A stretch of DNA of 64,000 nt from Paenibacillus segetis (GCF_014639155.1 NZ_BMFT01000007.1:1-64000), one strand, 5' to 3'. Positions 38,502 to 47,608 are shown, counted from the stretch's first letter. The notes: a model not told the origin generated them from the letters alone. Made by a program: numbers and translations.

Positions 38502-40793
38502 CTATAGCAGTGGGCTTTCATGCTTGAGCTTCAGCTGCTCCCACCGCCGCTCAATTTCCTCTTCAAAAGCAGACAACAGTTCTGAATCGTTCAGCATATG
38601 CTTCGTCTTGCCCATCATCTTGAGCCATTCAACAACGGGAACACGTGCATTCTTTGCTTCCGGGTTATAAGTGATATTGGTTATTCCATGCTCAATCTCA
38701 TACAGTGGGAAGAAGCAGGAATCCACTGCGGTTTTAAGAATTTGAGTACCCAGTTCATCCTCGGAACGCCAGTTTAGTGGACAGGTGCTTAACACCTTGC
38801 CATAGACAAGACCTTCATTCTGCGCGTACCACTGAGCCTTAGCCGCTTTCATGACCAGGTCCTGTGGATTGGATTCTGCTCCAGTGAATACATAAGGAAT
38901 GTGGGTTGCCGCCATAATCTGTGGCGTGTCTTTATGGTGAAACGCCTTGCCCTTTTGCTTCTTACCTACACCAGACGTACTGGTCTGATGACCTAGCGGC
39001 GTGGAATAAGAAAGCTGGGAGCCGGTATTCATGTAACCTTCATTGTCGTATTCCAGGATAATCATCTTATGATTACGCAAAGCGGCCCCGATGGCTGGCC
39101 CCATCCCGATATCCATACCGCCGTCACCCGTCACCATGATGAAGGTTACATTATCAGACACATCAATTTCACCACGACGTTTGCGTTCCCAGAATGCTTC
39201 CACAACGCCTGAGACGGTGGCCGCTCCATTTTGGAATAGGTTGTGAATAAAGGTCTGTTTGTGTGAAGTATATGGATACCCCGCGGTAACAACATAGGAG
39301 CATCCGGTCTGAATCAGCGTAACCACATCACCCTCGATCCCCTTATAGAACAACTCTAGAGATGAGATTGCACTACAACCCGGGCAAGCACCATGACCTG
39401 GGGCTAACCGTTTTGGCTTGGACGTCAGGCTACGCAGCGGTGGCATCTTAACTCTCAGCTTTCCTGTTGCTTCGTCTGGATTCACTTGAATCAGCCCGCT
39501 ATTATAGGCATCCCCATAGCTTGGTGTTAACACGGGTTGTAGCTGCTTGTCGGGATCGCCTGGCGTATGCCCGTAATAATCAAAAGGAACCTCTGCTTTA
39601 CCTTGTTCCATGGCCTCAATGGCCAGCCGGAAAAAGGCTTCAGCATCATCCGGATAGAAATCCTTCCCACCGAGTCCAAATACACGAGAAAGTACAATCG
39701 TTTCGTTATTCGGGTCCAATTTCAAGGCTGATCGCACCTCATGAGTCATATTGCCGCCTTGTCCACCGTAGGAATCCGCCCGTTCGCCAACCAAAAGTGC
39801 TTTGACTCCTCGCAGTGCTGACCGCAATTCCTCTGCTGGAAATGGTCTGATGATATTCGGACGGATAAGCCCTGCTTTAACTCCTTCGGCACGTAATTTA
39901 TCAACGATATCTTTGGCTGATTCCGCAGCCGAGTTCAGGAGGAATACCGCTACATCAGCGTCATCCATACAATATAACTCCAACGCCTCATAATTACGGC
40001 CCGCTAAGTGCCCGTATTCGCCCGCAATCTGTTGATATACCTCAGCCGCTCGATCCATAGCGCAGGATAATTGATAATGATTGTTCAGTAGATCATCACC
40101 GTTCATATGGGCGCCAATCGTAACTGGATGAGCCGGATCAACTACATCATCAAAGCCGGCTGGTGGCAGTTCCCCTACGAAAGCGCGAACGGTACGGCCA
40201 TCTGAAAAATAGCTCAGCTTCCGTTTTTGATGTGATGTGAAAAAGCCATCATAAGCAACGATGACAGGCAGACGTACATCGGCATGCTCCGAAAGCTTCA
40301 AAGCGATAATGTTCATGTCGTATACGGCTTGCGGTGTACTAGCGGTTAAAATGAGCCAACCTGTGTTCAGCGCATAATACAGATCGGAGTGATCCCCACG
40401 AATGTCGAGCGGGCCGCTGATCGCGCGCGTGACCAGGTTGAGTACCATAGGAAAACGCGTGCCTGATTGCACGGGGAGTTGCTCGATCATATACAAAAAT
40501 CCATTGGCACTGGTTGCATTGATAACCCGAGCCCCACTCAAAGCCGCACCATAGCAAATCCCCGCCGAGCCATGTTCACCATCCGCTGCAATCAGCTTGA
40601 TGTCATGCAAACCCTGCGCTTTCTTCTGGTCCAAAATTTGTGCAATCTCCGTGGATGGAGTAATCGGAAAATAACCCATAACATGATAATTAATCTGCGT
40701 TGCAGCCATCGCTGCGGCTTCGTTACCCGACTCAAATGCGACGAGTTGCTCTGCCAATGCTAAGGCAGAAATTTTGTCTTCTGTTATCGACAT
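38502..40793 (-). CDS. 2-oxoacid:ferredoxin oxidoreductase, fused alpha-beta subunit
   Basis: A 763-residue fusion. The alpha part (about 1-430) has GYFPITPSTEIAQ, IAADGEHGSAGICYGAALSGAR and the GDHSD segment seen in pyruvate enzymes. The beta part (about 465-763) has the TPP motif VTGDGGMDIGMG...NEGYMNTGSQLS and Fe-S cysteines in GACPGC, TGCS and STCP. It lacks its own ferredoxin domain, which is on the neighbouring gamma-delta protein. Pyruvate is the likeliest substrate, but another 2-oxoacid is possible. GGGAGG precedes the ATG. Confidence 0.9.
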   Translation of the reverse strand: MSITEDKISALALAEQLVAFESGNEAAAMAATQINYHVMGYFPITPSTEIAQILDQKKAQGLHDIKLIAADGEHGSAGICYGAALSGARVINATSANGFLYMIEQLPVQSGTRFPMVLNLVTRAISGPLDIRGDHSDLYYALNTGWLILTASTPQAVYDMNIIALKLSEHADVRLPVIVAYDGFFTSHQKRKLSYFSDGRTVRAFVGELPPAGFDDVVDPAHPVTIGAHMNGDDLLNNHYQLSCAMDRAAEVYQQIAGEYGHLAGRNYEALELYCMDDADVAVFLLNSAAESAKDIVDKLRAEGVKAGLIRPNIIRPFPAEELRSALRGVKALLVGERADSYGGQGGNMTHEVRSALKLDPNNETIVLSRVFGLGGKDFYPDDAEAFFRLAIEAMEQGKAEVPFDYYGHTPGDPDKQLQPVLTPSYGDAYNSGLIQVNPDEATGKLRVKMPPLRSLTSKPKRLAPGHGACPGCSAISSLELFYKGIEGDVVTLIQTGCSYVVTAGYPYTSHKQTFIHNLFQNGAATVSGVVEAFWERKRRGEIDVSDNVTFIMVTGDGGMDIGMGPAIGAALRNHKMIILEYDNEGYMNTGSQLSYSTPLGHQTSTSGVGKKQKGKAFHHKDTPQIMAATHIPYVFTGAESNPQDLVMKAAKAQWYAQNEGLVYGKVLSTCPLNWRSEDELGTQILKTAVDSCFFPLYEIEHGITNITYNPEAKNARVPVVEWLKMMGKTKHMLNDSELLSAFEEEIERRWEQLKLKHESPLL

Positions 40794-40813
40794 AGAAATA
40801 GTCCTCCCTAAGC

Positions 40814-41806
40814 TTAATTAAATACGTGGGCAACGCGGTGATTGTCGGCGTACCCGACCTCTTCCCGGAGTGATGACAATGACCCCGTCGGACAGATTTC
40901 CACACACTTCAAACAGCCCTTGCAATATTGATAGTCAATCCCTTTCAAGAACATCTGCTGCCGCCCCCGTTTGTCCTCCCCTGACTCCCATACAAAACAC
41001 AAATCAGGACAAACCGAATCGCAATTAGCGCAATGAATGCACGAAGCTAAATCTAGTTCAGGTAAATAACCTTGGCGTGAGCCGCTCAAATCTTTCAGCA
41101 TGCTGTTACCTTGTGTGCGAATAAGTCCCCCAAGTACCTGTGTCTCATATCCAAGCAAAGGCTCCGGCCGCTCAAATTTCATGCCGGCGGCATCAGTGAG
41201 TGCTTCAATCGTCTGAAATCTTACCTCCTGATATCCTCGCTCAAACGTGCGTAAATTAGGCTCTACTAAATGCGGATATTTCTTCTCGAATGTCTGGCGA
41301 ATGACCTGGCGCATCGTATCTGGATCTAGAAAATCACAGATGCGGAAAAGAGCACCCAGCATAGATGTATTCACCCTAGTGCGCTCATCAATTGCAATGC
41401 CCATCGCATCAATCAAGGCAAGTGTTCCATAGGGAAACTGTAAATCGCGCCGAATCTCCTCAAAGCTCCGGGTCGAATTTACCAGGACGACACCCCCCGG
41501 TTTCAATCCACTTAATACATTGACGGTGGTATGCAGCGCTTCATGGAACAAACCGATCACATCCGGCTGCTCAATTGGACTATGATCACGAATTTCAACA
41601 TCAGGTTGGCAGAAGCGTACAAAACTCTTGACGGGAGACCCTTTCTTTTCCGAGCCATAAGACGAAAAATTAGTCCCATTTAAACCGAGCCCCAGCACCC
41701 CGGATTCCGCCAGCATTTTTCCAGCTAAATTAGCTCCCATCCCGCCGATGGATTCCAGACGGATTTCGAAAAACCAGAGCTCATTTGTTTTGGTCAATAT
41801 GCTCAT
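40814..41806 (-). CDS. 2-oxoacid:ferredoxin oxidoreductase, fused gamma-delta subunit
   Basis: A 330-residue partner of the alpha-beta protein. Residues 1-200 are the gamma domain (RLESIGGMGANLAGKMLAE, SSYGSEKKGSPVKSFVR). The C-terminal part is a two-cluster ferredoxin delta domain (CIHCANCDSVCPD and CKGCLKCVEICPTG). It is the second gene of the operon, directly after hydE. The alpha-beta plus gamma-delta split differs from the single-chain PFOR order and from four-gene archaeal enzymes. GAGGAGAAA precedes the ATG. Confidence 0.9.
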   Translation of the reverse strand: MSILTKTNELWFFEIRLESIGGMGANLAGKMLAESGVLGLGLNGTNFSSYGSEKKGSPVKSFVRFCQPDVEIRDHSPIEQPDVIGLFHEALHTTVNVLSGLKPGGVVLVNSTRSFEEIRRDLQFPYGTLALIDAMGIAIDERTRVNTSMLGALFRICDFLDPDTMRQVIRQTFEKKYPHLVEPNLRTFERGYQEVRFQTIEALTDAAGMKFERPEPLLGYETQVLGGLIRTQGNSMLKDLSGSRQGYLPELDLASCIHCANCDSVCPDLCFVWESGEDKRGRQQMFLKGIDYQYCKGCLKCVEICPTGSLSSLREEVGYADNHRVAHVFN

Positions 41807-41875
41807 TCTCCATTTCTCCTCTACGTTTTGATTGAGAAAATTTTCACATGTATCTGCGGGATAAAACGATTCCTG

Positions 41876-42928
41876 CTATGGTTTGACTGTAACCGACTTA
41901 AGACTATCCCCCCTCCCCATATCCACGAAGAAGCCCGCTGCTCTAATGCGAAGCTCAAGGCAGTGTCTACACTCTGCCGACTCCTCTCCGGTGCAGATCT
42001 TGTTGTTATACAGGGCATATTTTTTACGAACAGTCACAGGTGACAAGTTCGGCATAACTACATTTGCTCCAACCTTCAACGCTCTTTCCCTACCCATTAC
42101 ATCCAAGGAGCCAAGGGCTGTCGTAGCTGGTATAAGCGCATCCGGCACAAACAGGCGAGCGAGGGCAACCATCACTAAGGTGTCTTCCAGCGAACCGGCG
42201 CTCTCATCTCTTAGCGGTGTATCGTCATGAGGAATAAAAGGACCAATGCCGATCATGTCTGGGTTCAAAGCTCTTAAATACAAGAGGTCTTCTGCTAAAT
42301 CCGCTACGGTCTGACCAGGCAACCCAACCATGAAACCAGCTCCCACCTGATAGCCGATTCGCTGCAGTGTCGCCAGGCACTTACGTCGATTGTCAAAAGA
42401 CATCGTGGGATGGAGTTTCTTGTAGAGATTTCGGGAAGCGGTTTCATGACGAAGTAAAAAACGATCCGCACCCGCTTCATACAAGCTCTGATATGTTTCT
42501 TCGTCCCGTTCCCCAATGGACAAAGTGAGCGCCGTATCAGGAAATCTCACCTTAACGGACCTAACTAGGTCAACAAGGATTGTCTCTGTATACCAATAAT
42601 CCTCTCCGCTCTGCAGGACAAACGTACGAAATCCAAGGTCGTACCCTTCCTGACAGCAATCTAGTATCTGCACTGGCTGTAAACGATACCTTTCGGCTGC
42701 TACATTGCTTGCGCGAAGTCCACAATACAGACAATTCTGCCTGCAGAAACTAGAAAACTCGATCAAACCGCGCATAAATACCTTATCTCCATATCGCTCT
42801 ATTCGCTTCATGTGGGCATAACGAAAAAGCTCATCACGAGACTCAGGGCCAAGATTATGCAGCAGATGGACGACTTCCTCTTGGGACAGTTCTCCGCAAG
42901 AGTACAGCTTTTGTACCAACTGTTTCAT
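41876..42928 (-). CDS. hydE: [FeFe]-hydrogenase maturase HydE (radical SAM)
   Basis: Radical SAM enzyme acting with HydG and HydF in making the H-cluster. The cluster motif is CRQNCLYC (CX3CX2C, about residues 62-69); SGEDYWY, GFMVGLPGQT and IGIGPFIPH follow the HydE pattern. Further cysteines near the C-terminus (CTGEESAECRHC) could hold a second cluster. The 350-residue length is normal. AAGGGTGA precedes the ATG. It is the first gene of the island's main operon, behind a Rex-like operator. Confidence 0.94.
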   Translation of the reverse strand: MKQLVQKLYSCGELSQEEVVHLLHNLGPESRDELFRYAHMKRIERYGDKVFMRGLIEFSSFCRQNCLYCGLRASNVAAERYRLQPVQILDCCQEGYDLGFRTFVLQSGEDYWYTETILVDLVRSVKVRFPDTALTLSIGERDEETYQSLYEAGADRFLLRHETASRNLYKKLHPTMSFDNRRKCLATLQRIGYQVGAGFMVGLPGQTVADLAEDLLYLRALNPDMIGIGPFIPHDDTPLRDESAGSLEDTLVMVALARLFVPDALIPATTALGSLDVMGRERALKVGANVVMPNLSPVTVRKKYALYNNKICTGEESAECRHCLELRIRAAGFFVDMGRGDSLKSVTVKP

Positions 42929-42962
42929 CAGCGATCACCCTTGTTTCATATTCAGTTGTTTT

Positions 42963-42991
42963 ACATTATGGGGTTCCAAGCAAAAGATGAA
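42963..42991 (-). promoter_or_regulatory. Candidate promoter of the hydrogenase operon
   Basis: Minus strand: weak -35 TTCATC (42991-42986), 17-bp spacer, -10 TAATGT (42968-42963). It lies 35 bp before hydE and just downstream of the Rex-like site. A second candidate, TTGACT and TATAAC 15 bp apart at 43085-43059, lies on the other side of that site. Confidence 0.35.
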
Positions 42992-42999
42992 TGAAATAA

Positions 43000-43017
43000 T
43001 TGTGAAATTTTTCACTT
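43000..43017. promoter_or_regulatory. Rex operator upstream of hydE
   Basis: TTGTGAAATTTTTCACTT matches 16 of 18 positions of the Firmicute Rex consensus TTGTGAAAWWTTTTCACAA-type palindrome. Rex represses fermentative genes until NADH rises. The site lies 72 bp before hydE, next to the candidate promoters. Confidence 0.8.
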
Positions 43018-43020
43018 GAT

Positions 43021-43309
43021 GAGGTGTTTTAAAGCATTGCGCATAAAAATCGGGCTTTGTTATACATCTTGGTTGGATTAGTCAAAAATCGCAGTCTCAC
43101 AAAAGGAGTATTTGTGTGTAAACAGAGGGGTTGTCTCAGAAGCAGGCAATGATGCAGTGCCATGAAGACAAATACAATCTTGCTGTCAGATTAGGTAGAA
43201 CTTTATAACAGCAATAATCAGAGGTTAGTAACTATATATTACCATTATTCGGGTATTTGTGTAGAGGGAATTTTGCATTTTTTAGTTTCATCGTATACAT
43301 TGCCTATTC
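43021..43309. other. Gene-free border between rqcP and the hydrogenase island
   Basis: No gene is seen. The stretch is A/T-rich. A GGGGTTGTCTCAGAAG motif at about 43126-43141 resembles the ends of some IS1182-type elements, but no partner end or transposase fragment was found. Confidence 0.4.
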
Positions 43310-43354
43310 TTAAACAAAAGAAGCACATCTCTGATTAACAGAGACATGCTTCTT
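43310..43354 (-). terminator. rqcP rho-independent terminator
   Basis: A 16-bp stem with two G-U pairs on the minus strand (the same positions mismatch on the plus strand) and a 5-base loop, then TTTTG-TTT. It lies 21 bp after the rqcP stop. Confidence 0.85.
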
Positions 43355-43375
43355 ATCTTGTACAGTCACAATCAT

Positions 43376-43657
43376 TTAGGACCAGTCTAGACCGTTATCC
43401 TTCACAATTGGTTCTTCCTTAACCAAGGTATACATGGTAGCAGCGTCTTCCTTACGAGTTGTTTCGGCGAGTCGTTCGACAGCAACCGTCACCAGCTTTT
43501 GGCCAAATTGAACGGTGATTTGATCGCCCACTTTAACCGTACTACTCGGTTTGGATTCACGCCCGTTGATAAGGACTCTTCCCTGTTCAGAAATATCCTT
43601 CGCCACCGTGCGACGCTTGATTAACCGCGACACCTTCAGGAATTTATCAAGACGCAT
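43376..43657 (-). CDS. rqcP: S4-domain ribosome quality-control protein RqcP (YabO)
   Basis: A 93-residue protein with an S4 RNA-binding domain at the N-terminus (MRLDKFLKVSRLIKRRTVAK, GRVLINGRESKPSS, VKVGDQITVQFG). Its Bacillus homologue works with RqcH to add alanine tails to stalled nascent chains on 50S subunits. The start codon overlaps the hup stop by one base (TAATG), so the two are translationally coupled. Confidence 0.93.
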   Translation of the reverse strand: MRLDKFLKVSRLIKRRTVAKDISEQGRVLINGRESKPSSTVKVGDQITVQFGQKLVTVAVERLAETTRKEDAATMYTLVKEEPIVKDNGLDWS

Positions 43658-43929
43658 TATTTTACAGCTTCTTTAAGTTTGTTGCCTGCTTTGAAAGCTG
43701 GAACATTCGATGCAGGGATTTCGATCGTTTTACCTGTTTGTGGGTTGCGGCCTGTACGACCTGAACGTTGGCGAGTTTCGAAAGTACCAAAGCCGATCAA
43801 TTGGACCTTGTCTCCGCCTGCAAGAGCATCGGTTATTTCACCGAGGAATCCGTTCAATACAGATTCAACGTCTTTTTTGGTCAAGCCACTTTTGCTGGAA
43901 ATGTTGTTGATAAGGTCTGTCTTGTTCAT
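43657..43929 (-). CDS. hup: DNA-binding protein HU
   Basis: Nucleoid protein of 90 residues with the HU/IHF fold: MNKTDLINNISSKSGLTKKD, GFGTFETRQRSGRTGRNPQTG (DNA-binding arm) and IPASNVPAFKAGNKLKEAVK. ATG at 43929 follows GGGAGG by 8 bp; the upstream frame extension lacks similarity. It lies between mazG (yabN) and rqcP, a position not occupied by hbs in B. subtilis. Confidence 0.96.
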   Translation of the reverse strand: MNKTDLINNISSKSGLTKKDVESVLNGFLGEITDALAGGDKVQLIGFGTFETRQRSGRTGRNPQTGKTIEIPASNVPAFKAGNKLKEAVK

Positions 43930-44113
43930 TAATAATGCCTCCCAATAGTTAAGAAAATAGGTGATACTGTAGTTGTATAAGAAGCCAAGGCTCCGTATAA
44001 CCACAATAATATCTTGTATGATTATTCTTTCTTAAAGCCCGAATTCCTGCTCCAAAGAGATAATTTTTTTGTTTTTTTCACAAAAATAGACGAAATTTAG
44101 TATTTTCTGCCGA

Positions 44114-45598
44114 TTATTGTATCCCTTTGTTCTTGGCTTCATCCCATAAAGCATCCATTTCAGCCAAGTTGCTCTCCTTCGGTGTCTTGCCACGCTCACG
44201 TAGGATTTCCTCTACATAATTAAACCGTCGCACAAATTTAAGAATGGTCAGAGACAACGCCTCTTCGGGATCAACCCCGATGAACCGAGCTACATTCACA
44301 ATCGAGAACAACACATCCCCAAGCTCTCGTGTCTGCTCTAATGGATCCATCCCACCTTGCACTGCTTCCTTAAGTTCGCCCAATTCTTCCTCGATCTTGG
44401 ACCACGCGCCATCAATATGATCCCAATCAAACCCTGACTTGGCCGCCTTCTTCTGTAGTTTATATGCTTTCATCAAAGCTGGCAAATCTCGAGGTACGCC
44501 ATCCAGTACTGAAAGTCTCTCTGGCTCGATTCCTTTCCGCCGCTTCTCCTCAGCCTTCATGGCCTCCCAGTTATTCAGCGCTGCCTCAGCATCCTCTGCG
44601 CTCAATTCTCCAAATACGTGAGGATGACGATATACTAGTTTTTCATTTAGCTCTTGGATCACATCATATACGGTAAAAGCGCCGGTCTCCTCTTCCATCT
44701 GCGAGTGAAGCATAATTTGCAGCAGCAAATCACCGAGTTCCTCTCGCATATGATCGGGATCATCGTCATCGATCGTCTCTAGCACCTCATAGGTCTCCTC
44801 AATTAGATTCTTACGAATCGATTGATGGGTTTGCTCACGGTCCCACGGGCAACCCTCTGGGCTACGGAGAATGTCGACAATCTCATGTAACCTTTGAAAA
44901 CTACGAATACGCAAACTATCATCGTTACTCGCTGGGACGTATACGAGAGACAGATTACCGTACCCTTCCGTCCGATCAAGCTCATAGAGCGGTACCTTAA
45001 TCATTTGCTCCTGACCCGCTACACCAAGTGCATGTCCGATGACAACTTCATAATCATCAGGATACACTTCCATCAGGCTGAGCTTCACTTCCGAAGCCGT
45101 AAAGACGTCGTAAACTTGTCCAATAAGCGTATGCATCCGCGGATCTATATTGGCAGGCGATAATCCTGAAGAATCGAGCAATTGAAAACCCTCAATAGGG
45201 TCAAAACCAAACCGCAGAAAAGCTTCGTCAAGGAAGCTCTCTCCCCCAATGATACTCAGTGTAATCTCTTCCTCGGGGCAACGGCTCCGCAATAACTTCA
45301 CCGTAGCTTCCGCTACCATCGGATGCCCAGGAACCGCGTATACAATATCATTACCCCTTGCACTCGCGATTAATCGCTCTGTGATTTCCTCGTAGACCGA
45401 AGGGAAATCTGCCTTCTCCTCGTACACGGTATCAAACGATGAGAAGCTCACACCCGTCTCCTCTAACCAAGATACGACCGGGTGGTCTTTTGTACGAACG
45501 AAACGCTGCTGCGCATTTTGAAGCTGTTTCAAGCTTCCCAGGGTCAATCGATCAGGATCGCCCGAGCCTAAGCCGATTACTGTAATGTTTCCGCTCAT
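44114..45598 (-). CDS. mazG: MazG-type NTP pyrophosphohydrolase with tetrapyrrole-methylase-like domain (YabN)
   Basis: Two-domain protein of 494 residues. The N-terminal half is a SAM-dependent tetrapyrrole methylase-like domain (ITVIGLGSGDPDRLTLG, VYAVPGHPMVAEATV). The C-terminal half holds two MazG repeats: LRSPEGCPWDREQTHQSIRKN with the metal-binding EETYEV...EELGDLLLQ, and a second EEELGELKEAV...RELGDVLFSI. It cleans up non-canonical NTPs. AGGAGTG precedes the ATG. This is the same fusion as Bacillus YabN. Confidence 0.93.
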   Translation of the reverse strand: MSGNITVIGLGSGDPDRLTLGSLKQLQNAQQRFVRTKDHPVVSWLEETGVSFSSFDTVYEEKADFPSVYEEITERLIASARGNDIVYAVPGHPMVAEATVKLLRSRCPEEEITLSIIGGESFLDEAFLRFGFDPIEGFQLLDSSGLSPANIDPRMHTLIGQVYDVFTASEVKLSLMEVYPDDYEVVIGHALGVAGQEQMIKVPLYELDRTEGYGNLSLVYVPASNDDSLRIRSFQRLHEIVDILRSPEGCPWDREQTHQSIRKNLIEETYEVLETIDDDDPDHMREELGDLLLQIMLHSQMEEETGAFTVYDVIQELNEKLVYRHPHVFGELSAEDAEAALNNWEAMKAEEKRRKGIEPERLSVLDGVPRDLPALMKAYKLQKKAAKSGFDWDHIDGAWSKIEEELGELKEAVQGGMDPLEQTRELGDVLFSIVNVARFIGVDPEEALSLTILKFVRRFNYVEEILRERGKTPKESNLAEMDALWDEAKNKGIQ

Positions 45599-45758
45599 TC
45601 TTTCACACTCCTATCCCACAGTTAACATAGGCGGCAAATATTAGAGAGATACACAATTTATATTTACCTTAGAAAAAAAGTGGGCCAAATTCTTGTAACT
45701 ACTATACCACTAGTCCCGGTCGTTTACTAAATCGTACAACGACGCTTCATGATGATGC

Positions 45759-47399
45759 CTAGCGTAACAGCCGTAGTCGTCGCAGCACGCGGAGTAGCTT
45801 AGGGCCGACGCGTGGTAGCGCCAGCAGCTCAGCCTCGCTCAGCAGGCGCGTGCGCAGCACCGCCGCAGTGAACACGGCTACGCCGAGCAGCACGCCGAGC
45901 AAGGCCTCTACCGCCGCAGCCAGCCGGCCTGGCGGTAGCTCCGCTCCGGCGAGGCGCAGCGCCGCGAGCGCAGCGGCAAGCGCCAATGCCGCGGCGCCCG
46001 GCCGCAACAGCGCATCGCGGACGCGCAGTGCGAGCCCTGCGCGCTGTAGTAGCAGCGCAAGGTTCAGCGCTGCCGCTACAGCGTAGGCGGCGATGCCAGC
46101 GATGGCAGCGCCATCGTCACCGAACTGCGGCACGAGCAGCACGTTCAGTACCAGCTTAATCGCCGCTGCCATGAGCAGGTGCAGCGCGGGTGCCTTGGCG
46201 TAGCCTAACCCCTGCAGGAGGGCCGCCGACACCGTGACGAGCGCCCCAGGAGCGGCTGTCCAAGCGATCCAAGCCATCGTGCCACTGCCAACATCATCGC
46301 CGTACAGCATGACATTGATCGGCTTAGCCAACATAGCTAATCCGATAGAGGAAGCCAGTCCGATCAGCCAGAACCAGCGCAGTGCTACAGTAGACTGCCG
46401 CCGGATTCCTTCATGATCACCCTTCATCTTTAATTCCGCCATAGCGGGAATAAACAACACGGAAAGCGAAGTTGCGATCATCGTCACTAGTTGTACTAGA
46501 GGAATTCCCCGGTTGTATACACCAACCGCCATCATCGTCTCGATCTCGCCACCGCTCTCTCGAAGCAGTCTTGGTAGTGTAAATGTATCGACTAGGCTAA
46601 TTAGTGGTATAGCCAGCGATGCTAGGCAGATTGGTATCGCGTAACTCAACATGGAGCGGAGCAACGGCCAGCCTTGTCCCTGCTCCGGTAACGAAGCTCC
46701 CCGTGATGGAGAGTTCGTCGCACCAAGCATAGTACCCTCATGCTTGCGATAACTGCGCCAATACATCAACATAACAAAGAGTCCAGCGATTCCTCCCGCA
46801 GTCGAGCCTGCCAAGGCACCTCCAGCGATCACTGCATCAGTAGAACCTAGGCCACTCAAATACAGTAATAAAATAATCATAACCGCGACCCGAACGACCT
46901 GTTCCGTCACTTGAGAGACTGCCGTTGGCATCATGTCCTGTAAACCTTGGAAATAGCCGCGTAAAGCCGCGCTCAGCGGAACAAACAATAATGCTGGGGC
47001 GGAGCTCTTTAGAGCTGGAATCAATTGGTTGCTCCCAATCAGCCGCGATATAAATGGTGCCCCAAAATACATGAGCAGGCAGCCACCCACGCCTAGAATC
47101 GTCATAACTAGGCTTGCCATCCTGATGACTTCACGCTTCCCTGCCTCTTCACCTGCAGCATGACGTTCCGCTACAAACCTAGAAATCGCCGTCGGAAAGC
47201 CTGCAGTCGCTAGCATAATCAGAATCGTATAGAAGGGATAGACGGTATTATAAATACCAAAAACAATGTCTCCCCCAATATTTTGCATCGGGATCTTCTG
47301 CAGCATACCGAGCAGTTTCGTAAATATCGCAGCTATACTAAGTACCGCTGCCCCTTTAAGGAGCTTCGATCCGCCTACTTTTTGAACATGTTCTTTCAT
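45759..47399 (-). CDS. MOP-superfamily polysaccharide/lipid flippase (YabM/SpoVB-like)
   Basis: A 546-residue membrane protein with about 14 hydrophobic helices, of the MATE/MurJ/SpoVB type. The N-terminus KLLKGAAVLSIAAIFTKLLGMLQKIPMQNIGGD is typical of SpoVB-like flippases. In Bacillus the gene here is yabM, of uncertain substrate. The last 160 or so codons are extremely GC-rich, giving an Ala/Leu/Arg-rich helix-prone C-terminus (LRVLRRLRLLR at the end), unlike the rest of the gene. AGGTAA precedes the ATG. Confidence 0.85.
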   Translation of the reverse strand: MKEHVQKVGGSKLLKGAAVLSIAAIFTKLLGMLQKIPMQNIGGDIVFGIYNTVYPFYTILIMLATAGFPTAISRFVAERHAAGEEAGKREVIRMASLVMTILGVGGCLLMYFGAPFISRLIGSNQLIPALKSSAPALLFVPLSAALRGYFQGLQDMMPTAVSQVTEQVVRVAVMIILLLYLSGLGSTDAVIAGGALAGSTAGGIAGLFVMLMYWRSYRKHEGTMLGATNSPSRGASLPEQGQGWPLLRSMLSYAIPICLASLAIPLISLVDTFTLPRLLRESGGEIETMMAVGVYNRGIPLVQLVTMIATSLSVLFIPAMAELKMKGDHEGIRRQSTVALRWFWLIGLASSIGLAMLAKPINVMLYGDDVGSGTMAWIAWTAAPGALVTVSAALLQGLGYAKAPALHLLMAAAIKLVLNVLLVPQFGDDGAAIAGIAAYAVAAALNLALLLQRAGLALRVRDALLRPGAAALALAAALAALRLAGAELPPGRLAAAVEALLGVLLGVAVFTAAVLRTRLLSEAELLALPRVGPKLLRVLRRLRLLR

Positions 47400-47511
47400 G
47401 CGTTACCTACTTTACGAAAGAGATTATAATAATGGCTTACATTCCAAATTCCATTATATGCTGAATTCCCTTCCTCGTAAAAGTTGGAGCAGCTTCTTTA
47501 CCTTATTCATT

Positions 47512-47578
47512 GCAAAAACAACACACTCCCGTGTCATCAGGAAGGCATCGTGGCCCTCCCGATGAGCGGGAGTGTGTT
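47512..47578 (-). terminator. spoVT terminator, long hairpin
   Basis: Arms of over 20 bp with internal mismatches (ACACACTCCCG...CGGGAGTGTGT), followed on the minus strand by TTGTTTTTG. It lies 31 bp after the spoVT stop. Confidence 0.85.
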
Positions 47579-47608
47579 TGAATAACAGATAGGTTATGTC
47601 AAGAGACA

